From Yponomeuta sedellus (Eukaryota; Arthropoda; Insecta; Lepidoptera; Yponomeutidae): a DNA stretch of 64,000 nt. The number at the start of each line of letters is the position of its first letter. Positions within the stretch are counted from its first letter, which is position 1. Made by a program: the position numbers and the translations under genes. The notes beneath the pieces were generated by a model, which was not told the DNA's origin, ran no database searches, and worked only from the letters and a program-made list of their open reading frames with translations. Shown in pieces: positions 21,501-36,200 of this stretch. The stretch spans positions 7,025,410 to 7,089,409 of the forward strand of contig OW203750.1 of NCBI GenBank assembly GCA_934045075.1. The letters run 5' to 3'.

Positions 21501-24500
21501 CCTAATTACCGGCGGTAGCTCAGTGGGTAGAACCGCAAGCGAGAGCCCCAGGTTCGATCCCGAGTGCGGGCATGTACCAATGACTTTGTTTAATTTCAAA
21601 GTTACGTAGTTTTGCGAATATGTAGTCGCAATAACACACGCTATCTATGAAGGAAAACATCGTGAGGAAACCCGCGGGTTTGTTGGCTCCGCACGTATCG
21701 ACTAGTCTTTCCTGTGGGCTAGGCCGACTAAGCTGTCAGGATGGTATAGGTGCTGGGCACGCCTATCGAATCTAAAATACAATGTCCCAGGCACTGCAGC
21801 GACCGAGTAGTCTCTTCACCCATTTAGTGTGAGTGAAGATGCCACTGGAGACTGGATAAATCACCTCATTACGCAGATACAAAGGCCATAGGCCTCTCCG
21901 ATAATACAAAAACATTCTTTTTCATTGAACATAAAAATGGAAATTACACAGATATTTCTTGACCTAAGAGTACAGACGGCGGCCATATCACTAAAAGTGA
22001 TCTCTTCCAGACAACCTTCCAAACTTATACTCGGGTAAAGTAGTGTTGTTTTGATCTGATTATTGGGTGGAAAATGCTGCTTCCCTCCCTAGAGAGGGAA
22101 AAACTCATTCAAATTACTTCCCACCCAAGGGCCGGAAAGAACTTTAAAAATAGAATTACTGCCAGCTGTGAAGAGGTTTATGTAAAAAAAACTTATTAAA
22201 AAATGCTGCGGCCATGTGACTTTCTAAACAGCCAGTATAAACTTAGCGCAAACTTCTTTGAGCGGAATAAGCCGCAACAGTTACGCAGTGAGTTCCATAT
22301 TTAAAATTTAAAAAGTCGACGTAAATTGGCGGGACACTAATCTGTTATATGTATCTGTGACGCAATTCAAAAAAATAGGTAATATCTTTTTTGTTAAGAT
22401 TTAACACGGGTAAAAAATCAATTCACTCTCGGACTATTAATAGCCGTCTACTATAGTCCGAGAAGGAATTGATTTTTTCGCCCCTCGGTTAACCATCTAC
22501 TACTGTACCGTTCCTCCTTTATAAAAGGAAGGAACGCGAAATTTCATACAAATCTAAATTCCCGAGTGCCTGCCAAACTTTCAGATTTGCATTATTAAAC
22601 AGTGACAGGTAACAGTTACTTATCATCGATAAGATAAGTTATCAACCTTTCTGTTCACAGTACATTTTTAGAATTCGGTAGTGAGGATGTTCAGTTTGCG
22701 ATGATATTCGCAAAGCGGCGGGCCTTAGGCAGGACCGATGACAGTTGGGGTAGAAAGTTCTAGAGTGGAGACCGCGAATCGACAAACGTAGCATAGAACG
22801 CCCTGTGACTAGGTCCTAGAGTCTAACACCGACATAGTTTTATATAAAATTCAAAGTCCTGACTGACTGACTCACTCATCAACGCCCAGCCCAAGCCGTT
22901 GGACCTAGGAAGCGGAAATTTTGCACTTTTGAAATTTTGTAAAAATAATTATATAATGTAGGCAAGGAATAAGAACGTATTTTTTGAAATTCAACCCCTA
23001 AGGGGGCGAAAAGGGTTGCATAAATTTGTATGGGAGTTATAAAGAATGTTGTCTAATTTTCTTGAAACTTAAAATAAATGCTCTTCAACACAATTGATTG
23101 AACACGTGTTTCGCCGTTTTTCTAAATTCAACCCGGGAGTGAACGGGGAAAACTAAAGTCCACGCAAACGGAGTCGCGGGAAAAAGCTAGTAATTATATA
23201 AGCATACATACATACATACATACATACATACATACATACATACATACATACATACATACATACATACATACATACATACATACATAACCTCACGCCTGTA
23301 TCCCAGAGGAGCAGGCAGAGACCAGGGCCTGGCACCTGCCACGATCCTGACAGACCACATTCGCTTCATCAACGTACAATATATAAGCACTACAATGGTT
23401 GTCATTTGCCTCAATTTGGTAGTCTACAAAGCAATAGCAGTACAATGTCAATCCAGCGGTATAACCCGCGCAAATTAAATAGGCATCTCTCGCGAAGAAG
23501 ATCCAATCGCGCGACGCGCCGAGTTAAGTAGACGGGTTATACCATTGCAATGCGGTTGGTTACTAGACTACGGATAGTGTGAATTAAACGACTATTACCG
23601 GAGTAATATGACTCTATTGAATAACTATGCTTTTTGAGACTCGCCCCCCAGCAGTGGGGAAATACAAAGGGTGGATACAGAATGTCGTCGGCCACCTACA
23701 GAACCCGACACGCAAATTGGCAATTTTCGCTGCTATCTGTGGCTGATATGACGTAATGTTTTCCAAATTAACTTCCTGTGAACAAAAATCAGTCCAATTT
23801 CTTTGTAATAAAGATTGGTAACAGTGCAATTTTTTTGCCTTCAAACGCAATTATCAGGAGTGACTAATTTGTGCAATAGATTTAAGCCACATATTACGTA
23901 TTCAGCAAGAAACCAACAGGGCGTCAACGACGTTGCTATTTACAGTTTTGAGAACCTTTTGACTTGCCGATACGTGAAAAAGAAGTGAAATTAAAAGTGA
24001 AGCGCTCGTGGCCCGGTCGAACCGAGTGATTGGAATTAATCACTTGTGTTAAGCAACAACAGGCGCGGTCAGGCGCAGGATGGGTGACCGTCCCGTGACT
24101 ACCGCTAGTGGCATTTTTTCGAGCGCTTCCGTGCTTCGCAAGGCACGTTAAGCCGTTGGTGCCAGCTGTCATGTAATGGCAGTCGTTAAGCCATGTCAGA
24201 GGCCTTATGAGCGGCTTGACAACTTCTGACAGTAAGGCTCGCCACTGTCTTACAATCCTCCACCAATCTGGCCCCCGTGGTGGAGTATGGCCTAACCTTC
24301 CTGCGGTGCGGGAAAAGACCCGTGCCCCAGCAGTGGGGACATACAAGGTTTGGTATCGAAGTGACTTTCAAAATCAATGTACTTTAAGGATCTTTCCTAG
24401 TATGGACTCCCCCCTCCCACATAGGAATAGGGGCCATAAATAAATTACGTCACCCGTTAAGGGGGGCGGGAGGGCGTCCTAAACTTCGTGACGTCACATT

Positions 24501-27500
24501 TCCAAATCTACGTGTTAAAACACGAACTTTGCACGAAATACTCAAAACATTTGCAAACCTTGATATAAATCTAATTTCGGAACTGGTGTATGAATTAAAT
24601 AATTTCTAAATGTAAAATTGCAAAATATGTGACGTCACACTAGGGAGATGGGCGTCTCACAGGCGGGACAAGGGCGGGGAAGGGGACAAAAAATCACGAA
24701 AATCATGTGACGTAATTAATGGATCGCCTCTAAGTCCTGATTACTCAAATTGTACATATTCTATGCGAAGGAAATAAATAAAATACTAAGACGAAAAACA
24801 CGTAAGATCTATCCATTATTAATTTAGTTCCTGCATCCAGAAATTGGTAAGTAGTTGGTTTATTTAAATTGTTCTCTATCTCTCTCTATCTAAGAGGCAA
24901 GTCATACGCAGAGTATACTGCCCCCACGGTTTCTCGTACGCCAACAATACATTAATTATAATAATTATTGATTCTTTACTGCACAAAAGATAATGTACAA
25001 AAGGAGGACTCAATGATAATTGCATTTTCTACCAGTCAACCCACAGGAGGTACGTTAGGTGAGTTAATCTCCTGTTAACAGATGTCAGATCAGGAAGATG
25101 TAAACAAGCTTACAACACAAAAGAACACTTTAAGTGCATTCTGCCCTTGACAGGTCTAGTAATAAAACACCGTTTAATTCTTAAACAGCATCACTACACC
25201 TACAATCTCTCCCTGAAAGAGACCGTCGAAGCACAGTGAGTGTTTTGACAGGAAATGATGTCAAACACTGGACTCACCATCGTAGACCTTGTAGTAGGGG
25301 CTCAAACACTCGACCGGAACCGGATACAGGAGTGGCCCCGGCAAATATGGCGGCAGCCCGAAATAATGGCGGACGGCCAAGTCGTACGACGCCATCTGGA
25401 TGTCCATACTTCTTGCCGCAATAGAATAATACCTTGGCAATCCCGGGAATTACTCGTCAATTTCTCATATTGTTTTTCACGACCGATTACAGACAGAATT
25501 CTTGAATATCATGGTGGAAAGGCGAAATTTCGCTGGCGTGTGTTGTGATATGTTTAGGCAATTCACTTGCCATATCTCTTTTGGGTAGATTACAGTTGAT
25601 AGTGTGTTACCTAATGAGATAACGACACTTTGTATGCCGATAATCAGTCGATTTTCTTTCAATGCCTGTATGTTTGCGTACCATTCGTCCGAGAGTCGTG
25701 TATTACATCAGTTATGTTTTTTCACCGCCTTTCTTCGTCAAGCAGGTACTTAACAAAACTAGTAATACTTCGTTGTCAACGGTCGAAAACTTTGTTTACT
25801 CCACAGATCAGAAAATCATCATCTAACCAGTTCCTTTGTTTCTGAAACTTTCTCCCGGGTATTTTCTGTGACGCAGGGCAAATAATTAACGCAAACAACT
25901 TTTCAAGGTCATCCTCTACAGCAAACACGCTTTTAAGCCGCATCAAAATAGAGCACTCGCTCGTCACCTTATCTCTTGCTTGCATAGACGTTTAGCGGCG
26001 TCACGTCCTCAAATAATCATCAAATAAGACCGAATAAACACGGGCTGACGATTTTAAGCTCTAGGACTCTAAAGGGCGCGGGCCTCTACGGTAGGAATCA
26101 GTCCCGTGACTGGGGCGTGCCCAGCGGCACTTCACTTGTCGAACAAAGGTTTGTACTTGAACGACCACAGACAATAGTTATAGAGTTTCAGCACGCTTAT
26201 GGAGACTTTGGTGTAGGAATCGCAGGAGGTGCGCTGGCGACGGAGGGCGCAACAGAATTTACACAGACACAGGCAGGAATCGGAGTTGTGCACCTTTCTA
26301 CTCTTCAGTGTACGTTGATGCAGGAAGTATGGCATAAGTAGGCTTTTACACACACTCTTGCGTGAGAAAAGTGTAAGAAGACAAGGGGAATATGACACAG
26401 TACTTTTTGGACACTGAAAGTTTTTTTTAGACCAATAGACAGGCCACACAGAGTCTACACTTTTAAAAAGTCTTAAACAGTCTAAAAAGTTTTTCGAGCA
26501 AGGAGGTAAAAAATATTCTTTATCAGCTATTCCTTGTTATGGCCGTTCATAACAAATAGTCTATAAATATACGAGTATACGCCCATGTTGAACTGAAAGG
26601 TTAGCGTTCACAACTCTCGTATATCATTTTTTTTTAGAACACGAACTGGCTGAAAAATCTGATGCACAAAAAAACAAATTAGACGTTTTATTTCCAGAAC
26701 AGAGAACAACACAACAGCTGTCACTTAGACCAGAAAGCGCGGCAATCCGTGGTGGAATGACAGAAAACCATGAAAACATGGACAATAAAAGGCTTTGCAA
26801 AAAGTAAACACGTTTATCATATCTCTTTATGTTCAGTTGGTCGTAAGCTTAATGTGTGCCTTGGCTTATCAGTATCACTGAGTCAACTCGCACAAGTTCA
26901 TGCTATTCTCAGGAGATTGCCCATAGAGATGACGGTGCTGATTTTGTATTCATCTCATCTCCATCATCACATCAGCCCACCGCTGTCCACTGCTGGATAG
27001 AGGCCTTTTCTCCCAAATGCCCCCCTCATGCCCCTTGCCATCCTCATCCAACTTTCGCTAACTCAACTGCATTTTCCAGCCATCGGGCTGCCGATCTGCC
27101 CACCGTGGGCCAGGGCCTAAATTCTGTTAGAGCATTACTCTACAATGATAGATAAATGAACGTTTGTTTTTTTACAATTGGCGCCTAGGTTTGGTACGTG
27201 TGCGGGCTTAGACTGAAAGCAGCCATGAAATGAAATCGCTACGTTCGTGCAATTGTCATTGTAGGTACTACAATGCATTTACAGTCTGTTAGCTTTTAGT
27301 ATATAGGTACCTCGGCTACTATCGGATAGAATCGGATATATTCGTGTAATAGAGATATCGGAACTGATATGACACTTAATTTCGAAATCAGAACTCGATC
27401 TTCAGTACGAAAACCGGGGAAAATTGGCGAAAACCGAAGCCTACTCTAGAACCCGAGGTATATTCTAAAAGCTAACAGACTATACACAATCTAGTTCCTT

Positions 27501-30500
27501 TTATCGGCGTGACAACTTTTGACCAGTGGGTCGAGTCTCTAAAATGCATAATTGTCCAATAGTCATATTAGTCCGGTGATGGTCGCTTCATTCACACTAT
27601 CGGTAGTCTAGTAATCAATCGCATTGCAATGGTATAACCCGTGCTATTTAACTCGGCGCCTCTCGCGATTAGATCTTCTTCGCGAGAGATGCCTATTTAA
27701 TTTGTGCGGGTTATACCCTTAGGATGATATTGTACTGCTATTCTTAGTAGACTACCAAATTGAGGCAAATATCAAACATTATCGTACTTATATAATTCTA
27801 TTAAAAAACTATGTGAGTATTGAGACTTTAGGGCTAGGTTCCCTGGTCCACCTGCCGTCTCGCGGCCTCTCCAGGTGTCCCACCTACTTCCACGTCGATC
27901 TACTTTGTCCAACGACGGATGACGAAATTGGAAACCCAATCTAGGAGTTTGAGATTTTTGAGACTGAAGCTCAAAGAGCTCCGAAGTTTTTGTGCTGAAT
28001 TCTTCCTCTTCGCTTCCTCAGCTCTAAGGGGAGCATAGTGCCACAACCACAGATTTCCACTTCTGACGGTGGTTCATTCTTCTTCTTCTTCAGGCTATAT
28101 CACTCCATTGCTGGACACAGCCCTCCCCTAATGAGCGCCATAGCCCATCATTGGGGGGGGGGGGTAATGCCCATAATCCCCACGCTGGGTATGCGGGTTG
28201 AGGATAGCAGTTTGTCGGAATTGTAATTGCACTGCAGGGGGCGCTGCTGCCCACCCCCCGGTTTGAGTCCCTTTACGACACCCGCGGAAAGAATTTGGGT
28301 AGGTGCTATACTGTAGGCCGACACCACACAGCAGGTGGTTCATTATCAACCCATTATGTCCCCACCGAGGGGCACGGGTCCCTACCCTTAGGGAATGGAT
28401 GAATACTCCCCCACGTGGGCCAAGGCCGGATTGGTGGTAGCTTGCAAGACTATTGGCTGGTCTTACTGACAGAAGTTTTCAAGTCGCCCTTAAGGCCTAG
28501 AGCTCCTGACTTAGCTTAAAGACAGCCATCAATCGACGGCAGCCTGCACCAACTGCTTAACGTGCGTTGCAAAGCAAGGAACGCACGTTAGTCAGCCATC
28601 CATGCACTGAACGCGCTCTATTTTGCTTGACCTTCGTGATCGTTAAAGATCACTCAGGCAGCCGGGACTACGAGCGGTTCTCGGTGGTTCGCCGCAGCTC
28701 AATTCGGGCCAGCTAGTGCCGATCGACTAGGCAACTTGGTCTATTAATCTTTTCCAGGTGGTCCTTGGCCGCCCCCTCTTTCGGTTGAACAAGGAGGTGT
28801 ACGCAAATGCTTGTCTGGTCAGGCATCTGTTGTCGCGGCGTAGTGTATGTCCTATCCGGCGCCATTTTCTATCCAGGATTTCTAGATGATTTGATTTGTG
28901 CTGATTTCTAGGGAGACGGCGGCGGAAGACCTGGAATAGGTCAAGTGCGAGCTGGCCTTGCCTACTGGGAGTTCCGTAGAAGTATCATATTGCACTCACT
29001 GCTCCCACCCATCATACATACACACACACACAAAGACACCAACATCCACACTCACATAGAAATATATATATATATATATATATATACAGTCTGCAGTCAT
29101 GATTTTTATATTTTGATTATATTTTGATATTTAATTTCAATATTCTGTTTGCCTGATTTTGGTAAGTATATCAAAGATTTTTTTTATATTGTTTTCTTTT
29201 TGCTGTCTTTAGAGTTTGTAATTAATAATAATGCCTATCTCCAAGTTATCTTCTCTATATTATAAAATATTATAAAAATGAATCGCTGAATGTGTTGGTA
29301 AGCGCAAATCTCGAGAGCAGCTGAACCGATTTCGCTAATTCTTTTTTTAGAATACTTCTTGAAGTACAAGGATGGTTCTTATAATAAAAGATAAAAAAAA
29401 ATAATCGACTGTTCGCTGGGCTAGCTAGTGTTACTATAAAATAAGCCCGTAATTGGCCAAAAATAAATCATATTTATAACAGTGAATATTATTAACTTAT
29501 GCTGTGGGTTTTGTAAACAAAATAAAGAAAAAAATATATATTGTTCGTAAAGTAGTAACAAAAATGATAAGTTTTTATTTTAATAAACTTTTACTAGTTC
29601 TAACGCCGGCTTCTCAATCGCGAGGTCGTAGGTTCGAGTCCCGGCATGTACCAATGATTTTGGTAACCAAGTTCAGTCTACCGGTGACCATGAAATGAAA
29701 CGAAACGAAACGGGACGGGACGAGACGAGACGAGACGAGACGAGACGAGACGAGACGAGACGAGACGAGACGAGACGAGACGAGACGAGACGAGACGAGA
29801 CGAGACGAGACGAGACGAGACGAGACGAGACGAGACGGAATGAAATGAAAATAAATGTAATCGAATTAAATGAAAAGGTTTTATTCAAAACTACGGCCAC
29901 TGCAACGCCAAAACTTCGGGAATTTTTTGTAACATTTCTTTTCATGACCTAAATATTTTCTTATCATGCTGTGCGCATAAGTTTTGGGCTATGGACTAGT
30001 TGTAAATAAGTTGTTTCTTTGTTTTTATTGTCTGTAACCTGTTTTGTGTGCCAAATAAATAAAATAAAAATTTAATTAAATAAATAAAAATTAAGGTAGG
30101 TTCGGGAATTAACGTACCTAATAAATAATCGCGATTATACCCGTTTTATATATAACTATGTATGAGTATCGAAATTCATTAGGAAACTCTACTTCGGTAA
30201 GAACTTGTCATTTTAATACAACTTTTTTTCTACGACTCTATGTAAATTAACTGACAAAAATTTCACAATAATCTGACAAATTTCATACTTATTTCAAAAA
30301 TAACCCTGTATTGATATCTAAGGCTGTTAATTACTGTCTACCACACATCACAACGGGGTGTCATGTGAGATGAAATGCAAATATTACATCAGCCTTTAAT
30401 ATTTACTTTGCGCGATGTCTTGTATAATAATTTATAGCTAATAATTAATTGGTGTACCGACATTCTAATTTCATATTACATTCATTGAAGCGCTCGTGGC

Positions 30501-33201
30501 CTAGTCGAACCGAGTGATTGGAATCAATCATTTAGGTTAAGCAACAACAGGCGCGGTCAAGTTCTGGATGGGTGACCATCACACAAGTTCTGGATGGGTG
30601 ACCATAAGGATTAGTTTTGTGTTGTTTGTTCTATAGTATTTTCTAAGGTTAACACGAGCACTAGACATAATAAAAACTTTAAAAACCCTATTTATAGAGG
30701 CTAAAAATTTCACCCATAACTGGATTCGAACCCGCGACCTCTGGCTATCCGTGCCAGCGCTCTTTCCAACTGAGCCTCAGTCTTATTACTGTATTGATGG
30801 CAAGCGGTACTCACCATAGTTAGACTTAGGATTTTCTTAATTATGTTATGTTAATTACTAATTGCACAACAAATCTACGAACGCACCATCGTAACTCATT
30901 ATATATGATCTGATAGCACAACGTGGCGCTCTTTAGGGGAGGGCTATGTCCAGCAGTAGACTAATATAGCCTGACGACGACGACGACACGATTCGACTAG
31001 GCCACGAGCGCTTCTTGCAATAATTCAATCAAATTAAAAAGGATGATTATATTCCTTTTTGTTGCACTAACCCGTGCTAAGGACAATTTTAAAAACGTAT
31101 TCAGAGGCTAAAAATTCCGCCCATGCCGGGACTCACAACTCGAGACCTCTGGCTAACGGTACCGGCGCCCTCCCAACTGAGCTAATGGGCAAGTGCCGGC
31201 ATCAGCGAAATTTCGAACCTCTTTACACTACTGTCTGTATTACGTACAGGCAGCGACATCTGGCTGAAGTAATTTGCATCACTTGCAGCCCCGAGTACAG
31301 TGCTACACAAGAAATAAGTCTTGCGGATGTACCTGCGCAGATGACCAAATTTTGGATGTGCGGCAAGTTGATCGACCAATCAGATAGTTTCATTTTATGG
31401 CAGGCCGCGCGCCTTTGTTGCTATTGGTTGATTCAACGTCATCGATGCAGGTGACTATTAGTTTGGCAATATTAGCGTGAGCGAAATAGGTAGCGCTACT
31501 GCGGCAATCAATTCTGCACCTTAACCGCATCGGTTAAAGATCATGTTGAATGTACTTATAGCTTCGGGTACTTTCGTTACACTTCTTCCTAGTCTGCGCG
31601 AACGTAGATTCCCAAAGGGACTTTTATGATGTTTAGTACTGTACCTACTTTGCAGTTAGGTTTTAAATAGGTTTTTAAAAAGGATGAGTAAAGAAGCTAT
31701 GGCGTTCATTCGGAGAGGGCTATGTCCAACACATATAGCCTACTATAGCTACAATAACTAACATATAGCCTGAAGAAGAAGAAGAAGAGTAGAGAAGAAG
31801 AGACTCACCCTCATTCATAGCCATGTCCATGAGCTGCAGGTCCTCGTCATTGAGTATGGACTGCAGGAAGCCATCCTGGTTCGTGGGGCCCATCTCGGGA
31901 GCCGGCCCATTCTGCGGATTGAAAACGAAGGTGTAACAAGACCCGCATACACACTTCAGAAAATGGGTGTCAACCAACACACTAATATCATAAAGGCGAA
32001 AGTTTAAGAGTGTGTACGTTTTTTACTTCTCCACGACGTCAAACAGGCTGGAGCGATTTTATGTATAACACATAGGCTACGTTTTACTGCGGGAATAGTA
32101 CATTATTACACAACTAGGGTGGTAATAAAAAAAAAACCCGGGATCGCAGAAGTTTGCGGCCCGAGCTGCAAGCGAGGGACGTAAATATGCGATCGAGAGC
32201 TTTCTTTATTACCTCCCGTGTTGTGTACATCTTTTTATGTTTTATGGCTTTTTCCGTACGCGCAGCGCTGCGCGTACGGAAAAAGCCGCTTTCTGGCCAA
32301 GTGTGGCATAATAGTATATTTCATTACAAATGCGGAAAAGCTGTCATTGCAAAGAGTTCCGACAAATGTCTACCCGAGCCGAGGCGCAGCCGAAGGCGAG
32401 GGTTGACAGTCGGAACAAGTTGCAATGACGGTTCCGCACGTGTACTGAACGACTATTTTTAATACAGTTGCGAAAAATGTAAGAAATTTAATAAAGAAAA
32501 ATTATTTGGAAAATGGCGCCAACCGTAAAAAAATATAAGCAGAGATTTTTTTTCTTCACCCATTCTAGTAGGCAAAGGGAACTATGCCCATACAGCCAAG
32601 TCTTCAGTAGATTTTTTTTATTAATATGAAATGAAAATGAAATTTAATGAGATGAAATGAAATTAAACATAACTTACTCATTCAATCAAATCATTAAATC
32701 TGATATTAAAACAAATTAGTAGCTCATACAAACTTCTATGATTTTTTTTTAGTAAAAACTTCATGGTTGGTTTTTCTTTTTTTTGACAGTTGGGAAAGAA
32801 AACGCACGAGTGCGGGAAAGGTAAAAAAAAAGCACGAGTGTGTAATAGCCCACATCCCGCACGCTATACGTCCCTGCAATACGCCACTTTTTGAGCAACT
32901 GTATTAAAAAAATATCTTACTTCCATGGGAAAATCCACAGAACATAAAAAAGAGTAGAAGTCGCAAGTGGGCGTCGCCGGCGTGCCTCGCGTTGGCAATG
33001 TATTGCCTATGCGTAGTCTCTGACAGTTCTTCTTACATCAGTTGTCGTTTGTTTCTAGTGAAGAAAACAATCGTAAAAACTCAACTAAAACGTGTCCCTG
33101 TGCTGCGTTAGAATGTAAAAATAAGAGTTGGGCACTAACATTTACCAATCTAGACACAGCTAGTATTTTATAAACGGCCCACTGCAGGGCACAGGCCTCC
33201 T

Positions 33202-33236
<35 letters not shown>

Positions 33237-36200
33237 CTTAATTACCACGCGTGCCCACCGCAGATTGGCAATTTCAAGCGCTCAGGTAGTTGAACACTTC
33301 AGACACTCAGGTATACAAAGTGCACATTTTTTAAAAACCTATTTAGAGGCTTCAATTCCACCCATGCCGGGATTCGAACCCGCGACCTCGCATCCATGCC
33401 AGCGCTTTTTCAACTGAGCTAATCGGCGACTCACCGGCATCAGTGAAATTTCGAACCTCCTTGCAATACTCTCTGTATTACGTACATGCAGCGACATCTG
33501 GCTGAAGTAATTTGCATCACTTATAGCCCCGAGTGCCCACTTTGCAGTTAGTAAACAATGTTATACTGTTCGAAAAAAACGTATTATATAAAACGTTACG
33601 ATTTTTATTCCATTGGACTAATCACGATTATTAATTTATTAACGACCGAAATTAAATAAATAAATACTAATAAATAATCGCTATTAGAACAGCTAAATAT
33701 TACCTTTGCATCTACGTATGATGGTAATGAGATGGTTTATTGAATAAGTTATTTAAAAAAGGAAAGTTTGGAAAACCATGTGGGCTATGGGCCCATTTCT
33801 GAATTAAGAATTTCACTAAGTAAATACTTACCAGCCAGTTGTCATGTAATGGCAGTCGTTAAGCCACGTCACCGGCCTTATGGGCGGCTTGATAACTTCT
33901 CACGGTCAGATCCGCCACTGAACACAATCGTCCACCACCAAAACAAACTAATTGTCAAAAATACAGGACCACCTAGTTTGGCAATTAGTTGAATTGATAA
34001 TTGTACCATTAGCCTTTAAGTGATTTTGTAAAGCTCTCAAGCCTTATAAATAATACCGTGCCTAAATGTTGCTCGTTATGGTGAGAAACAAACTTTAACC
34101 TACTTTACCTGGCTTGGCTTCCATGGTGGAGTATGGCTTAAACTTCCTGCGATGCAGGAAGAGACCCGTGCCCCAGCATCGGGGACATACAAGGGTCGAT
34201 ATCGTAAATAATTAAGTAGCGTTCTGTCACGCTCTTTGCTGAGAAATTCGTAGAGACAGCGCTACAGTTATGTATTCACTTGGCGAAATTCTCAATTCAG
34301 AATCTGGCCTTATGTCCTACAGTGGGTGTCAAATTGCTGATGATGAGATAATTTATCCAGCCTTTAGTGTGTGGCACCGCCACTCACACTACAAGGGACC
34401 ACTCGGACACCTGGGACATTGTTACTTAGGCAAAGAAACTCATCGTATAATAGTCCTTATTACCTGGTAATAGAGCGCGTCGTGCTGCTGCGGATGGTGC
34501 GCCGACTCCACCTTGTAGGCGCCATCTAGCGGCGCCGCTGCACCTGCTGAGAGTTTAATTCGGTTAGTGTCGGGATGCAACAGATGGCGCTACTAGCATT
34601 TTGAAAAGTTGCAAGAACAAAAATGTAGATGGCAGCACTGGTATTTTCGGCGCTCGTTTGGAAACTCAAAATGGCTTGAAACCACAATGTTACCCTTTTT
34701 CTATCTGTCTATACGAGTCTATCTTATCTATTTTCATTTTAAAATTATGTTAACGGGGACGATCAAGTCCAGTGTAATGTAACTTTAAGTTGAAAACTCT
34801 GTTAATTAAGTTAAAATATGTTTTGAAAAGAATCTATGTGGAATTTCTCTGTTAGTTTTTTCTCCACATAATCTATTAATTATGAAACTAACAGACATTC
34901 GTTAAAGCGTTTCGGCGCGCTACCTAGCGTCACCGATATCGAGATCGAGATCGACCCCACTGCTGGGGCACGAGTCTCTTCCTGCATCGCAGAAAGGTTA
35001 GGCCATACTCCACCACGGGGGCCAAGTCCGGGTTGGTGGAGGATTGTAAGACCGCTTGTAACCGCCCTATAACAGAGTTGTAAACTCACCATAAGAGTCT
35101 GGGTGTTTATCGGGCGCGGGCGGTCCCAGGGGCGCGTAATTCGGCGTATACCCGGCCGCGCCGTGTGCGCTGGAACATTAATACATAGTAATTATATATT
35201 CATGGACATTGGACATATTACACAGATCTCATTAGCCCTATACTAAGTACAACTAAAAGACTTGTGTTACAGGTGCTAACTCGACGATAGATTTAATACA
35301 ATAAATACATAGGTATCATTCAAGACCCGAGACAAACCAGAAAAGTTCGTTTCCTAGTTTGACCCGGCCGGGGATCGAACCCGAGACCTTCGGTTTTACA
35401 GTCGTGTGCCAAACCGCTACGCCACCGAGGTCGTCATGGGAAAAGAAGACAACGTTATAAATAACGTCAATTTACATCTCTCATGTTCGGTAAGTACGTT
35501 CTTATAATCTCCAAATGGGGCTTGTAGGTGATGAATTAGCGCTCTAGGGTAATAATGTAGCTAGAAAAGCCCTAGGGTGGTAAGTAATTAAAAACACTTC
35601 TTTCTTCCAAAAAGTTCGCGTACATCTAACCATCATACCGGCAATAGACATCATGCATTCAGCCCAAAAACCAAAGAGGTCGCTTTGCTATTCAGCCTTG
35701 TCTTCGTGTGAGTATAATAGTCATCAATTTTTAATATCGAACGGCGAAGCTCAATTTCGTTCTTGAAAAAAAAAAATTTCGTTCGTAAAGCAGAATAGTT
35801 AGCTCGGGTGTAAGCACCAATTGCACCCTAAAACTATAATCTCGGGCTGCAATTGATGCCTTACAGCCCTTGGCTACTAATCTACTATTAGTTCTCTGGC
35901 GAATTACATCGTTTCGGATTCGATCCCGCAGAAACACCTAGCACAGCTCTCTCCATAGCGGTGACACGAGAAATATAGGCTCATGTTATGCGGATGGTGA
36001 TGTGTGCGTAGTGGTGGTGCGGATGATGCGGATGATAGAACCAGATGATGACTGGTCACCGGGGAGCGGGGGCGGGCAGATTGTCTGCAGCGATGGCAGG
36101 AGCTGTCATGGCTGACAGTGATTACTCCCCAATGATGGCACAGCGCAAGGTTGTGCCATCATTGGGGAGTAATGCCCATAATCCCCACGCTGGGCATGCG

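Noticed and set aside
21511..21585. Possible tRNA gene
   Set aside because: A and B boxes are present but the acceptor stem does not pair and a SINE body follows; the same holds for 35345, 37480, 39660, 50440, 51600, 56050 and 60700.
23204..23286. CRISPR-like regular repeat
   Set aside because: Simple tandem repeat without spacers, in a eukaryotic genome; likewise the 67-bp and 45-bp arrays have no unique spacers.
23153..23414. MYVCMYVC repeat frames
   Set aside because: Translation of a (CATA)n array.
29673..29952. Repetitive RLVSS/RDET proteins
   Set aside because: Translation of a (CGAGA)n microsatellite attached to a LINE tail.
33095..33165. Second THAP-like fragment ([10 protein letters not shown])
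   Set aside because: Only the first cysteine pair is visible; no W or C-x2-H follows, so too weak to list as a feature.
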